DNA of 40,710 nucleotides from a virus. The notes beneath the pieces are model-generated. The model did no database searches. It was not told where the DNA came from and saw nothing but the letters and a program-made list of their open reading frames with translations. The stretch spans positions 1 through 40,710 of IMG/VR virus record IMGVR_UViG_3300037264_001113. One strand, given 5' to 3'. Positions 30,109 to 36,445 of this stretch are shown here, piece by piece (the first letter of the stretch is position 1; each line of letters starts with the position of its first letter). The position numbers and the translations under genes were made by a program.

Positions 30109-30223
30109 TTCGCCCGTGCCTCGTTGTACGCAATCCACGCCGCGCCATGTAGCCCTCACGCCATTTCGCGTATTCCTTCCCCCTACGGCACTTGATGCGC
30201 TTTGGCGGCTTGGGGATTATCAC
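30095..30223 (-). CDS. Small basic protein, 42 aa
   Basis: A GTG overlapping the previous stop by GTGA opens a 42-codon frame (VIIPKPPKRIKCRRGKEYAK, then WREGYMARRG). The start and first 25 residues look real: basic, like small phage nucleic-acid binding proteins. The last part lies where the 141-bp repeat begins; in the -1 frame the DNA continues as AYNEARAKARKLINWLYRHT, a better-looking protein. So the gene may be a frameshifted fusion or a recombinant end. Confidence 0.45.
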   Translation of the reverse strand: MIIPKPPKRIKCRRGKEYAKWREGYMARRGLRTTRHGRRRGN

Positions 30224-30585
30224 AGCCCCGCCTCTTCCCGCATCTGCTCGACCGCCGCCACGACTCGCGCGCACTGTTCCGAGTTGAAACTTCCGATATG
30301 CACTTCCGAGCGCGGCATCCCGAGAACTTGCCCGAGCCAGTGATACGCGGAATTGCGCCTCATTCCCATCGAGCGCCATAGACCGTCGAAGGCACCGTGT
30401 GCCGCCATTCGCGCCAGCTTTGTAGCCGCGTTCGCCGGGATACCTAGCGGCGTGCCGTCGGGGTGCGCCCCGTGCGTCCCCCGGCAGATCGGGAAACGTG
30501 AACATCCGAAAAACTTGCCATACCGCGAATCCCGCAGGACCATCGGAGCCTGACATTCTCCGCACGCTGGCGGCTTCGACACCAT
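30220..30585 (-). CDS. Topoisomerase-type zinc-finger protein, 121 aa
   Basis: Residues 8-35 hold CGECQAPMVLRDSRYGKFFG followed by CSRFPICRGTHGAHPDG, the zf-C4_Topoisom plan (two Cys pairs with FFGCSRFP). The second half (ATKLARMAAHGAFDGLWRSM, then WLGQVLGMPRSEVHIGSFNS) is a helical part seen in DUF3268-type phage proteins. DNA or RNA binding is likely; the precise role is unknown. It starts by TAATG overlap and ends by GTGA overlap. Confidence 0.7.
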   Translation of the reverse strand: MVSKPPACGECQAPMVLRDSRYGKFFGCSRFPICRGTHGAHPDGTPLGIPANAATKLARMAAHGAFDGLWRSMGMRRNSAYHWLGQVLGMPRSEVHIGSFNSEQCARVVAAVEQMREEAGL

Positions 30586-30803
30586 TACGCGCCCTCCCCC
30601 TTCACCGCGCCCACGGGCTTGATCGTCACGGGGTGCGCCTTATACTCACCGCACGCCACATCAGTATGCCCCGTTTGATCCGCAAACCGTTCCCCGGCTT
30701 TCATGTTGTCGCATTCCATCGTGTGACTGTTCAGCCACGAGCAATCACCACACCGGAAATATCGCCCGCACTTAGAGCACTTCTTCGGCTTACCAGTTTT
30801 CAT
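30585..30803 (-). CDS. Cys-rich small zinc protein, 72 aa
   Basis: GAAGGGGGAGCG precedes the ATG. CSKCGRYFRCGDCSWLN (residues 9-25) gives two Cys pairs and HTMECDN another Cys-His set; a further Cys lies near residue 51. It is likely a zinc-ribbon phage protein. The C-terminus is polar. It is the gene directly after the DNA methyltransferase and is coupled by TAATG to the following zinc-finger gene. Confidence 0.55.
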   Translation of the reverse strand: MKTGKPKKCSKCGRYFRCGDCSWLNSHTMECDNMKAGERFADQTGHTDVACGEYKAHPVTIKPVGAVKGEGA

Positions 30804-30845
30804 CGCTCCCCCTTCATCACGCTATCCGTGACGGTTTGCGAACGT

Positions 30846-31595
30846 TTAGCGCGGTGCATCTGCCAACCTCCCCATCAGGATATTCCATGCTGTCGCCGCC
30901 ACGATTGGAACTTGTCCATTGCCAATGGCTTTAAGTCGGTCCACTCGATGGGCCACCCCATTAGCCACTCGACCCACGCCGGATTGATGCTCTGGCATCC
31001 AAGTTTTTTCCCTTCCTCCTCGCCCAGCATCCTGTATAATTTCGCCCGATTCCCCGATCCTCCTGCTAGTCCCGTTGCGCCTCCCGTCCCCTGGTTGCTT
31101 GAGGGAGTGGGCCATAATCCACAGTCTTTTCCGTTTGTGCGGCGCTCCGCAGTCGTCCGCGCCCAACACAATCCACTCCGCATCGTACCCGAGCGCGGCC
31201 AGGTCCCCGAGAACGGTATCCAGCCCCCGTCCAGTGAGAGCTGGGACGTTTTCCACGAACGCAAATTGCGGTCGTACCTCGCCAATGATCCGGGCCATTT
31301 CGGTCCAGAGTCCTGATCGTGCGCCCGTGATTCCTGCGCCCTTTCCTGCAATACTGATGTCCTGGCACGGAAACCCTCCCGATACAACGTCAACAACTCC
31401 TGTCCACTCTCTGCCGTCAAAGGTTCGCACATCGTCCCATATCGGGAAGGACGGGAGGATGCCATCTTCGTGCCGTTGCTGGAGGACGGCGCGGCAATAG
31501 GGGTCGATCTCGACAGCGCAGACCGTGCGCCACCCAAGCAAGTGGCCCCCAAGTATACCTCCTCCAGCGCCCGCGAACAATGCCAGCTCATTCAT
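30846..31595 (-). CDS. dcm: C5 cytosine-specific DNA methyltransferase, 249 aa
   Basis: Transfers a methyl group to cytosine C5, probably shielding phage DNA from restriction. Motif I is LALFAGAGGGILGGHLLGW (residues 4-22), motif IV GGFPCQDISIAGKGAG (catalytic Cys about 76), motif VI FVENVP, motif VIII CGAPHKRKRLWIMA, and motifs IX-X GVGRVANGVAHRVDRL then AIGNGQVP. The target domain between VIII and IX is very short. No partner endonuclease is visible, so it is an orphan enzyme. The ATG at 31595 overlaps the previous gene by eight bases behind GAAGAGG. The same DNA holds a second long frame. Confidence 0.85.
   Translation of the reverse strand: MNELALFAGAGGGILGGHLLGWRTVCAVEIDPYCRAVLQQRHEDGILPSFPIWDDVRTFDGREWTGVVDVVSGGFPCQDISIAGKGAGITGARSGLWTEMARIIGEVRPQFAFVENVPALTGRGLDTVLGDLAALGYDAEWIVLGADDCGAPHKRKRLWIMAHSLKQPGDGRRNGTSRRIGESGEIIQDAGRGGREKTWMPEHQSGVGRVANGVAHRVDRLKAIGNGQVPIVAATAWNILMGRLADAPR
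30875..31591 (-). CDS. Overlapping frame inside the methyltransferase gene, 238 aa
   Basis: Open for 238 codons in a second frame, starting at an ATG that overlaps the upstream stop by ATGA (31591-31588). The product carries ESGQELLTLYREGFRARTSV, then DSGPKWPGSLARYDRNLRSW, WPRSGTMRSGLCW, GLWPTPSSN and INPAWVEWLMGWPIEWTDLK. From memory, separately annotated phage proteins share this order (SGQELLT, WPTPTASD-like, LNPxWVEWLMGxPxGWT). Most of it is the shifted reading of conserved methyltransferase motifs, so this may be overprinting or an annotation shadow that recurs in databases. Expression is not shown. Confidence 0.4.
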   Translation of the reverse strand: MSWHCSRALEEVYLGATCLGGARSALSRSTPIAAPSSSNGTKMASSRPSRYGTMCEPLTAESGQELLTLYREGFRARTSVLQERAQESRAHDQDSGPKWPGSLARYDRNLRSWKTSQLSLDGGWIPFSGTWPRSGTMRSGLCWARTTAERRTNGKDCGLWPTPSSNQGTGGATGLAGGSGNRAKLYRMLGEEEGKKLGCQSINPAWVEWLMGWPIEWTDLKPLAMDKFQSWRRQHGIS

Positions 31596-31791
31596 ACGCC
31601 TCTTCCCCGTGCACGGGACACGTTGGATCAGGGTCGGGGTCCCAGTTGTGGACAGGACATGAATTGCTTTTTAACGCAGGATTCGTATCGGGACTCTGAC
31701 AGTCGCATACGACGGGGCATGTACAGATTTTGTACCGCCCCAACTTAATTAATAGCCATTTAATCGCGCGGTGCATCCCACCCTGTTTCAC
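31588..31791 (-). CDS. Cys-rich zinc-like protein, 67 aa
   Basis: Contains ICTCPVVCDC and NSCPVHNWDPDPDPTCPVHG, giving several Cys and CPVH pairs fit for zinc. The GTG at 31791 lies directly after the CRISPR-like repeat, and GGGGA inside that repeat could be its ribosome site; an internal ATG at 31776 is the alternative. It overlaps the methyltransferase start. Short CPVH proteins are common near phage methylase genes, with unknown function. Confidence 0.55.
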   Translation of the reverse strand: MKQGGMHRAIKWLLIKLGRYKICTCPVVCDCQSPDTNPALKSNSCPVHNWDPDPDPTCPVHGEEAYE

Positions 31792-31820
31792 CGGTTCATC
31801 CCCGCGCGCGCGGGGAACAC
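31792..31820 (-). repeat. Solitary type I-E CRISPR-like repeat, candidate RNA anti-CRISPR unit
   Basis: Read on the minus strand (the gene direction) these 29 bases are GTGTT, the palindromic core CCCCGCGCGCGCGGGG, then ATGAACCG. Against the Escherichia coli type I-E repeat as I remember it, 25 of 29 bases agree, including the stem and the 3' handle ending ACCG. No second copy or spacer-sized array is present. It lies at the junction of two small genes and supplies the stop TGA of one of them. Transcription from the operon would give a crRNA-like hairpin with a 5' handle. Confidence 0.8.
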
Positions 31821-31999
31821 CGCTTGTTCCGCATCCCCGCGGCGCCGCGAAGATAGGTCGCTTCCAGCACCCGCGCTATCCTGTCGCCGGCGCGGGGAGG
31901 GAACACGACGTTCTCGTAAACGTCGGAATAGGTGTGTCGATAAAGCCAGCTAATCAGTTTCCGCGCCGTCCTTTCCGCCGCTTTCCTGGTCGTCGTCAT
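31796..31999 (-). CDS. Small basic helical protein, 67 aa, ending in the CRISPR-like repeat
   Basis: ATGA overlap at 31999 sets the start: MTTTRKAAERTARKLISWLY, then RHTYSDVYENVVFPPRAGDR and IARVLEATYLRGAAGMRNK. The last seven residues, CSPRARG, and the stop codon are encoded by the CRISPR-like repeat, replacing the tail seen in the duplicated copy at 29937-30108. No family is recognised; basic and helical, possibly nucleic-acid binding. Confidence 0.6.
   Translation of the reverse strand: MTTTRKAAERTARKLISWLYRHTYSDVYENVVFPPRAGDRIARVLEATYLRGAAGMRNKRCSPRARG
31827..31967. repeat. 141-bp direct repeat, copy 2 (partner 29968-30108)
   Basis: About 96% identical to 29968-30108 and in the same direction. 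Its lower edge is only six bases from the CRISPR-like repeat, so the same recombination event may have placed both. Confidence 0.9.
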
Positions 32000-32301
32000 T
32001 CGTCCCCCATGCTGAATAATATACCCTGTCCCGGATGTTCGAACCCGACCACGTTCAACAACGGCCGCTTCTGGTGATCGACCGCCTTCGCTTCCGCGAT
32101 ATCCAGCGTTACCGGCACGCCTGAATCCTTCGCCCCGTATATCGTTTCGAACATATCGCCGTGAAAACAGTTCGCCCGAATGGCTTCGCTGGGGTGGTCG
32201 AACCTCGCAAGCGGGGAATGCAGGGTCAGCTTCAGGTACGGGTCGCCGTTGACCGTGCGGGCCTGGACGGCGTCGGCGACGATTACGCGGCGGTAGCTCA
32301 T
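31996..32301 (-). CDS. Unknown phage protein, 101 aa
   Basis: ATGA overlap sets the start (MSYRRVIVADAVQARTVNGD). The first half has beta strands with LKLTLHSPLARF, followed by FHGDMFETIYGAKDSGVPVT and VDHQKRPLLNVVGFEHPGQG. It looks like a small beta-barrel, possibly OB-like as in single-strand DNA-binding proteins, but no family is recognised. Confidence 0.5.
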   Translation of the reverse strand: MSYRRVIVADAVQARTVNGDPYLKLTLHSPLARFDHPSEAIRANCFHGDMFETIYGAKDSGVPVTLDIAEAKAVDHQKRPLLNVVGFEHPGQGILFSMGDE

Positions 32302-32540
32302 GGGCGGGACCGGGGCGCCGCCTGGGCTTGCCCTTTGCGGACGGGTACGCGGTTTTTCCATCCCATCCCGCGCCGGGGGTCGAGTTCCCGCCGTCCGTTC
32401 GCCGCCGTAAACGTCAGGATCGTCGCCCCGCCCGGAACGCCGAACCCGATCATGGATTCTTCTCGCATCTCGATCTCTCCCGTCTGGATGCGCTCCATCA
32501 GGAAGCCCATGCGCGTTTCGGTTTCCGTTCGCGTGTTCAT
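32298..32540 (-). CDS. Small protein, 80 aa
   Basis: Coupled by ATGA on both sides. Starts MNTRTETETRMGFLMERIQT; the helical N-terminus is followed by a short strand part (SMIGFGVPGGATILTF) and a basic Pro/Arg-rich C-terminus (WKNRVPVRKGQAQAAPRSRP). Unknown function; may bind nucleic acid through the basic tail. Confidence 0.5.
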   Translation of the reverse strand: MNTRTETETRMGFLMERIQTGEIEMREESMIGFGVPGGATILTFTAANGRRELDPRRGMGWKNRVPVRKGQAQAAPRSRP

Positions 32541-32713
32541 CGCCTGGCCGCCTTGAACATCGTTCCGCATGGACAGCGGAACACGTCCGGAATCGGCCCC
32601 ACGACAATTAAAAGCCCGTCCTTTCCGCCGATTGCCCGACATATTTGTCGCCACGTCATTACACGATGACCCTTGACCCGTCCGCATTCGGGACAGCGTA
32701 GTTTCGCCTTCAT
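32537..32713 (-). CDS. Zinc-ribbon protein, 58 aa
   Basis: CPECGRVKGHR near the start and FRCPCGTMFKA near the end form a two-knuckle zinc ribbon, with a helix between (TWRQICRAIGGKDG). ATGA overlaps at both ends tie it to the glycosyltransferase upstream and the small gene downstream. Single-ribbon proteins of this size in phages are often transcription or DNA-binding helpers; the exact role is unknown. Confidence 0.55.
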   Translation of the reverse strand: MKAKLRCPECGRVKGHRVMTWRQICRAIGGKDGLLIVVGPIPDVFRCPCGTMFKAARR

Positions 32714-33780
32714 CCCGCGATCTCCCGCATCAGGTCCGCCCGCCGGCGGTTCACCATCGACAGCGTCAACGTCTTCTGGATGTGCTCCCAGGCGGCGCCG
32801 TTCATCTCTCCCGCCGTGCGGCTGTCTATCGACGAGTTCGCCGCCAGGTTCGCCGCGAACGCGAAACAGGGCGCCGTTCGGTCCCCGTCGTTCAACTTCC
32901 CGTAATATACCGATCCGACAGTCGGCCATTCCGGCCAGTTCGGCCCCACAGTCAGCGCCCCTGCGTACGTTGCTTCGATCCAGGCGATGTTGCTTTTCGC
33001 CCGGTTAAATGCGTTGTCCTGAAGCGGGACGATGACCGCCCGCGGCCGGAATGCCTTCAGCCGGCGAAGGTATTCGACCACGTCGCAAGCTTCAGCGAAT
33101 CGGATGTTCTTCTGGACCGCGGGATCGACCCGCTTCGCCAGCGACCAGGGCGTAAAGCCCCAGAACAAGAACTGCGTTTTCGGGTTCTTTTCGACCGCGT
33201 CCATGATCGCGTCCGCGTGTTCTTCGATGTCCGCGACATGGGTATTCGACCCGCGCCAGATGACAAGGTCGTTCCGCGGGCCGGCCGGTTCGTCCCAACT
33301 GCGGTCCCCGCATATGCGATCGTCCAGGGCGTTCGGGACGACTTCGATCCTGGACGTGATCCCCCGGGCCCTGAAGACTTCCTTCAGGACTTGCGTCGAC
33401 ACCGTTACCAGGTCGGCCCGTTCGATGATCCCCAGCATCCGGGCTTGATTCTTCGGGTCCGCGTACGTTCCGAACGCCGGATTCGAAATCGGGATCGACA
33501 TGAAGTCGTCGTCCCAGTCGATCCAGACCTTCACGCCGTTTTTCTTCGCCAGGTCGACCAGACCCGCCGCCTGTTCGTCGTGCGGACGCTGAAGGAAGAA
33601 CACGTCGACCAGCTTACAAAGCGACCAGTCGAATTCATGCGCCAGCAGGAGTTCGATTTTGCCCTTCCGGTGAAGGTCGCCGAAGGGACCGTAAGCCCGG
33701 TAAAAGCTGGAAGCGTTCGTGCTGTTCGGAACGATCGGACAAATCCGGATCCGGCGCGGGGTAAACAGCGGTATTTTCAC
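32710..33780 (-). CDS. Glycosyltransferase, GT4-like, paralogue B, 356 aa
   Basis: Probably transfers a sugar from a nucleotide donor. Residues 15-130 include NASSFYRAYGPFGDLHRKGK, DVFFLQRP and VKVWIDWDDDFMSIPISNPA. The C-terminal half has IEVVPNALDD, VIWRGSNTH, QFLFWGFTPWSL and AVIVPLQDNAFNRAKSNIAW, fitting a GT-B fold. The same motif order occurs in the gene at 34953-35993. Starts at a GTG in GTGA overlap with the methyltransferase. The acceptor (DNA, virion protein or host glycan) cannot be read from sequence. Confidence 0.65.
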   Translation of the reverse strand: MKIPLFTPRRIRICPIVPNSTNASSFYRAYGPFGDLHRKGKIELLLAHEFDWSLCKLVDVFFLQRPHDEQAAGLVDLAKKNGVKVWIDWDDDFMSIPISNPAFGTYADPKNQARMLGIIERADLVTVSTQVLKEVFRARGITSRIEVVPNALDDRICGDRSWDEPAGPRNDLVIWRGSNTHVADIEEHADAIMDAVEKNPKTQFLFWGFTPWSLAKRVDPAVQKNIRFAEACDVVEYLRRLKAFRPRAVIVPLQDNAFNRAKSNIAWIEATYAGALTVGPNWPEWPTVGSVYYGKLNDGDRTAPCFAFAANLAANSSIDSRTAGEMNGAAWEHIQKTLTLSMVNRRRADLMREIAG

Positions 33781-34349
33781 GACGGCTTCCGGGCGATCAG
33801 GCAGACGTTCAGGAAGGCGGGGCCGTTCGCCGATCGCGGATCCTGGGCGCTCACGATCGTTGCCGGGAATTCGTACGCGGCGTCGATGATGGTCAGTCCG
33901 CCGAATTCCTGAAACAACAGACGAAGCGAATCGATCGTGTAGCGCCAGTAGTCCCAGGGATAGGCATGAAGCGGGAAGGTCTGATGGGTCTGGACGAAAA
34001 ACAGTCCCCCAGGCTGAAGCACCTTCCCGATCTGTTCCGCCGCCAGCCAGGGCCGCTGAATGTGTTCGAACGTCGAACAGGATATGACGACGTCCGCCCA
34101 GCGGTGTTCGGCGCCGGCGCTTACCAGGTCGCGGAACAGGTTTTCCGCGTTGGCGACGACATCGACGTCCGCCCCGGGTTCGAAGTCGATCCCGACCCAT
34201 GCCTTCGCCTGGGGTATCCATTCCTTGTGCATCGTGCAACGGTCCGGGATGGACCGCTTCGTTCCCAGTTCGAAGACGATCGGATCGATCAGGTGCGAAC
34301 AGAGTTCGATGAACGGCGCGGACAGGTTCTTCGGCGTTGGCGCGATCAT
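33777..34349 (-). CDS. Class I SAM-dependent methyltransferase, 190 aa
   Basis: Rossmann-type signature: VFELGTKRSIPDR (motif I region, residues about 25-37), WVGIDFEPGADVDVVANAEN (acidic ribose-binding part), VISCSTFEHIQRPWLAAEQI and VLQPGGLFFVQTHQTF (motif with PGG). This is the plan of small methyltransferases of the Methyltransf_11 type. It sits among glycosyltransferases with ATGA and GTGA overlaps, so it may methylate the sugar or its acceptor. The motif I glycine pattern is weak (GTK rather than GxGxG). Confidence 0.65.
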   Translation of the reverse strand: MIAPTPKNLSAPFIELCSHLIDPIVFELGTKRSIPDRCTMHKEWIPQAKAWVGIDFEPGADVDVVANAENLFRDLVSAGAEHRWADVVISCSTFEHIQRPWLAAEQIGKVLQPGGLFFVQTHQTFPLHAYPWDYWRYTIDSLRLLFQEFGGLTIIDAAYEFPATIVSAQDPRSANGPAFLNVCLIARKPS

Positions 34350-34951
34350 AGTTTTTCGACCTCCAAGTTATATTTTTCCTTCAGCAGATTCCAGCCGTAA
34401 TCCTGACGCGAATAGTCCCCTTCATGGGTCCGGTAACTGTCGGCGAATTTAGGCGCCCGCCCCATCCCGCCGTCGATCCCCAGCGTGAATATTTTCCGTA
34501 TCCCGTGCATGGCGAGAATGTGAACGACCGCTTCCGTCGTCGATGCGTACGCCTGAACGACTTCCCGTGTCGGCCAGTTGCGTTCATGGGTCGTTCGTAA
34601 GTCGTACGACATGAGCATTCCCAGCCGCGCCAGGGCGTCCAGGTGCCGGTCGAATTTCCCGTACGTCATCAGGTTCCCAAATCCCGGCTGTTCGCGCCAA
34701 TGAGGAACCCAGGGCATGATGACCCCTGTCCGGTTTGAAAGCCGGGATCCGCATTCGACCCAGGGTTCGTAATCGATGAACGCGGCGATTCTGGCGTCGA
34801 TCTGAAGCGCCGCCTGGTTTATGCCGACGGCGTTGAACTTGACGCCCATGTCCGGATCCCAGCGGGCCGACGACGGCCCTTTCCCGACGATCAGGAACGG
34901 CTTCGCGCTGTCGGTGATGGTTCCGATAACGTCCAGAACGTGATCGATCAT
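34346..34951 (-). CDS. DUF115/sialyltransferase-like protein, 201 aa
   Basis: FLIVGKGPSSARWDPDMG (residues 19-36) is a GKGPS loop like those in CMP-sugar glycosyltransferases and the DUF115 (MptE-like) group. VGINQAALQIDARIAAFIDY then follows. The C-terminal half has ASTTEAVVHILAMHGIRKIF and TLGIDGG, also DUF115-like. It lies between the two glycosyltransferase genes, so it probably makes or transfers a sugar in the same pathway. Starts one base after the upstream stop with GGGGGG before it. Confidence 0.5.
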   Translation of the reverse strand: MIDHVLDVIGTITDSAKPFLIVGKGPSSARWDPDMGVKFNAVGINQAALQIDARIAAFIDYEPWVECGSRLSNRTGVIMPWVPHWREQPGFGNLMTYGKFDRHLDALARLGMLMSYDLRTTHERNWPTREVVQAYASTTEAVVHILAMHGIRKIFTLGIDGGMGRAPKFADSYRTHEGDYSRQDYGWNLLKEKYNLEVEKL

Positions 34952-34952
34952 G

Positions 34953-35993
34953 TCATCCCCCCTTTTGCAGATGTTTCAGCAGTTCGAATCGGTACTCGTT
35001 CAGCCTGTTCAGCGCCAGCCCGTCGCCCGGGCGCGGGTCCGCGATCGCGGCCCAGCTTTCCCGGTTGCGTTCGATCGCCTTGTATGCCGTTTCGTGCATG
35101 GCGTGCTTAAGCGTTTGCCCGAATGATTCCACGTTTCCGGGCTTGTAATTCCGGACTCCGGGCTTCTGCCATTGCTCATACGCCGGCGCGACGGTTACGG
35201 CGCCGGCATACGTCGCTTCGATCCAGGCGATGTTGCTTTTCGCCCGGTTGAATGCGTTGTCCTGAAGCGGGACGATGACGATCTGGGGGTTCATCCGGGC
35301 AAGCGCCCGCATATACGACACGACCCCGGACGGTCCGACATAATTAAATTGACATCCATCGGACACGGCCCGTTGTACCGATTCCGTCGCGTACCCCCAA
35401 AACACGAACTGGAACCCGGGATACGATGCGGATGCTTCGCGGATCCCGGGCGCCGCCCAAGACAAATCGTCAGCGTGAGTCGAACTTCCCCGCCACAGTA
35501 CGCGCCGGACCGCGTTCGGTTCCAGTTCGTGCTTTTCCTTTTCCGGCATAAGGTCGGAATCCCAGGCATTCGGCAGGACTCCCGTTCGGGCCTTCGAACT
35601 GGTATACGGCCCCATAGATTCCATCAGCGCCCTGGTCGAAAATGTGACGGCGTCCGCAAGCCCTAGCATCCGTATCATTTTCGCCCGCATTCCTTCTAGC
35701 GTCCCATATGCGTGTGATGGGTTCCCGATCGGAACATTCAGGAAATCGTCGTCGTAATCTATCCAGACCGGAACGCGGTATTCCTTCGCGTTTTCGATCG
35801 ATATCAGGTGATCCGGCCGGCGGGGCCGAAGCACGAACAGAACGTCGATCCCGATCATCATCGACCACGTCACGGGCGCCCGGTTCATCAGCACGACTTC
35901 GACGCCGTGCTTTCGAAGTTCGCGGAACGGCCCGAATGCGCGGTAAAAACTGGTCGCGTCGTCCGGGGAATCAACGACCGCGCCGACGATCAT
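34953..35993 (-). CDS. Glycosyltransferase, GT4-like, paralogue A, 346 aa
   Basis: The ATG at 35993 follows GGAAGGG and overlaps the RusA stop. Motifs in order: SPDDATSFYRAFGPFRELRK, VPVWIDYDDDFLNVPIGNPS, TGVLPNAWDSD, VLWRGSSTHADDL, FQFVFWGYATESV and IVIVPLQDNAFNRAKSNIAW. They align along the whole length with the 356-residue paralogue, and a 64-base stretch near the C-terminal motif is almost identical in DNA. Likely a GT-B sugar transferase with a different donor or acceptor from its partner. Confidence 0.65.
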   Translation of the reverse strand: MIVGAVVDSPDDATSFYRAFGPFRELRKHGVEVVLMNRAPVTWSMMIGIDVLFVLRPRRPDHLISIENAKEYRVPVWIDYDDDFLNVPIGNPSHAYGTLEGMRAKMIRMLGLADAVTFSTRALMESMGPYTSSKARTGVLPNAWDSDLMPEKEKHELEPNAVRRVLWRGSSTHADDLSWAAPGIREASASYPGFQFVFWGYATESVQRAVSDGCQFNYVGPSGVVSYMRALARMNPQIVIVPLQDNAFNRAKSNIAWIEATYAGAVTVAPAYEQWQKPGVRNYKPGNVESFGQTLKHAMHETAYKAIERNRESWAAIADPRPGDGLALNRLNEYRFELLKHLQKGG

Positions 35994-36442
35994 CGCATCC
36001 CTTCCGGTATCGCGTCCCGCGGCGTCCATTCAGTCGGTTCGCCGTCTGGGATCCACATCCGGGACGCTGGTTCGATCGTGACGTGGATCCCGGGCGAAAC
36101 GTACTTCGACGCGACGCCCTGGGAATCGCCGACCCGCTTAATACTTATTATCCGAATGAGCGCCCGACAGTCGTCCCCAATGATCCCGGCCTTCTGCAAC
36201 GAGTCGGCCAGGACTTTTATCAGGTTCTGGGCGTCACGGCGCCGACGGTCCGGCCAGACGACCGCAAGGCTGACCGTAACCCAGCCCGCGATCGGCCGAA
36301 CTCCCCGGGTCAGGTCGTAAACGTACCGATAGAACAGGCGCGTCGCCGGCGACAGCACGAACCGCCGACCCCCGCGGCGGGATGTGAAAAATCCCTTGTG
36401 ATTGTCCGAAGGCGGGAAGCGGTCGAACCAGAGCGTAATCAC
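35990..36442 (-). CDS. rusA: RusA-type Holliday junction resolvase, 150 aa
   Basis: It resolves branched DNA before packaging. FDRFPPSDNHKG (residues 6-17) fits the FxxPPSxNH opening; VVWPDRRRRDAQNLIKVLAD (about 60-80) gives the acidic and Lys residues of the active site, and ADSLQKAGIIGDDC closes it (DxLxxxGxxxDD). Length fits the family (about 120-150). GTG start at 36442 after GGGGATTAAGAC. Next gene overlaps by ATGA. Confidence 0.8.
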   Translation of the reverse strand: MITLWFDRFPPSDNHKGFFTSRRGGRRFVLSPATRLFYRYVYDLTRGVRPIAGWVTVSLAVVWPDRRRRDAQNLIKVLADSLQKAGIIGDDCRALIRIISIKRVGDSQGVASKYVSPGIHVTIEPASRMWIPDGEPTEWTPRDAIPEGMR

Positions 36443-36445
36443 GTC

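Noticed and set aside
31741-31830. A full CRISPR array around the I-E-like repeat
   Set aside because: Only one repeat is present. A weak CGCGGGGATG match upstream lies in codons shared with the other duplicated copy, so it is not a second repeat.
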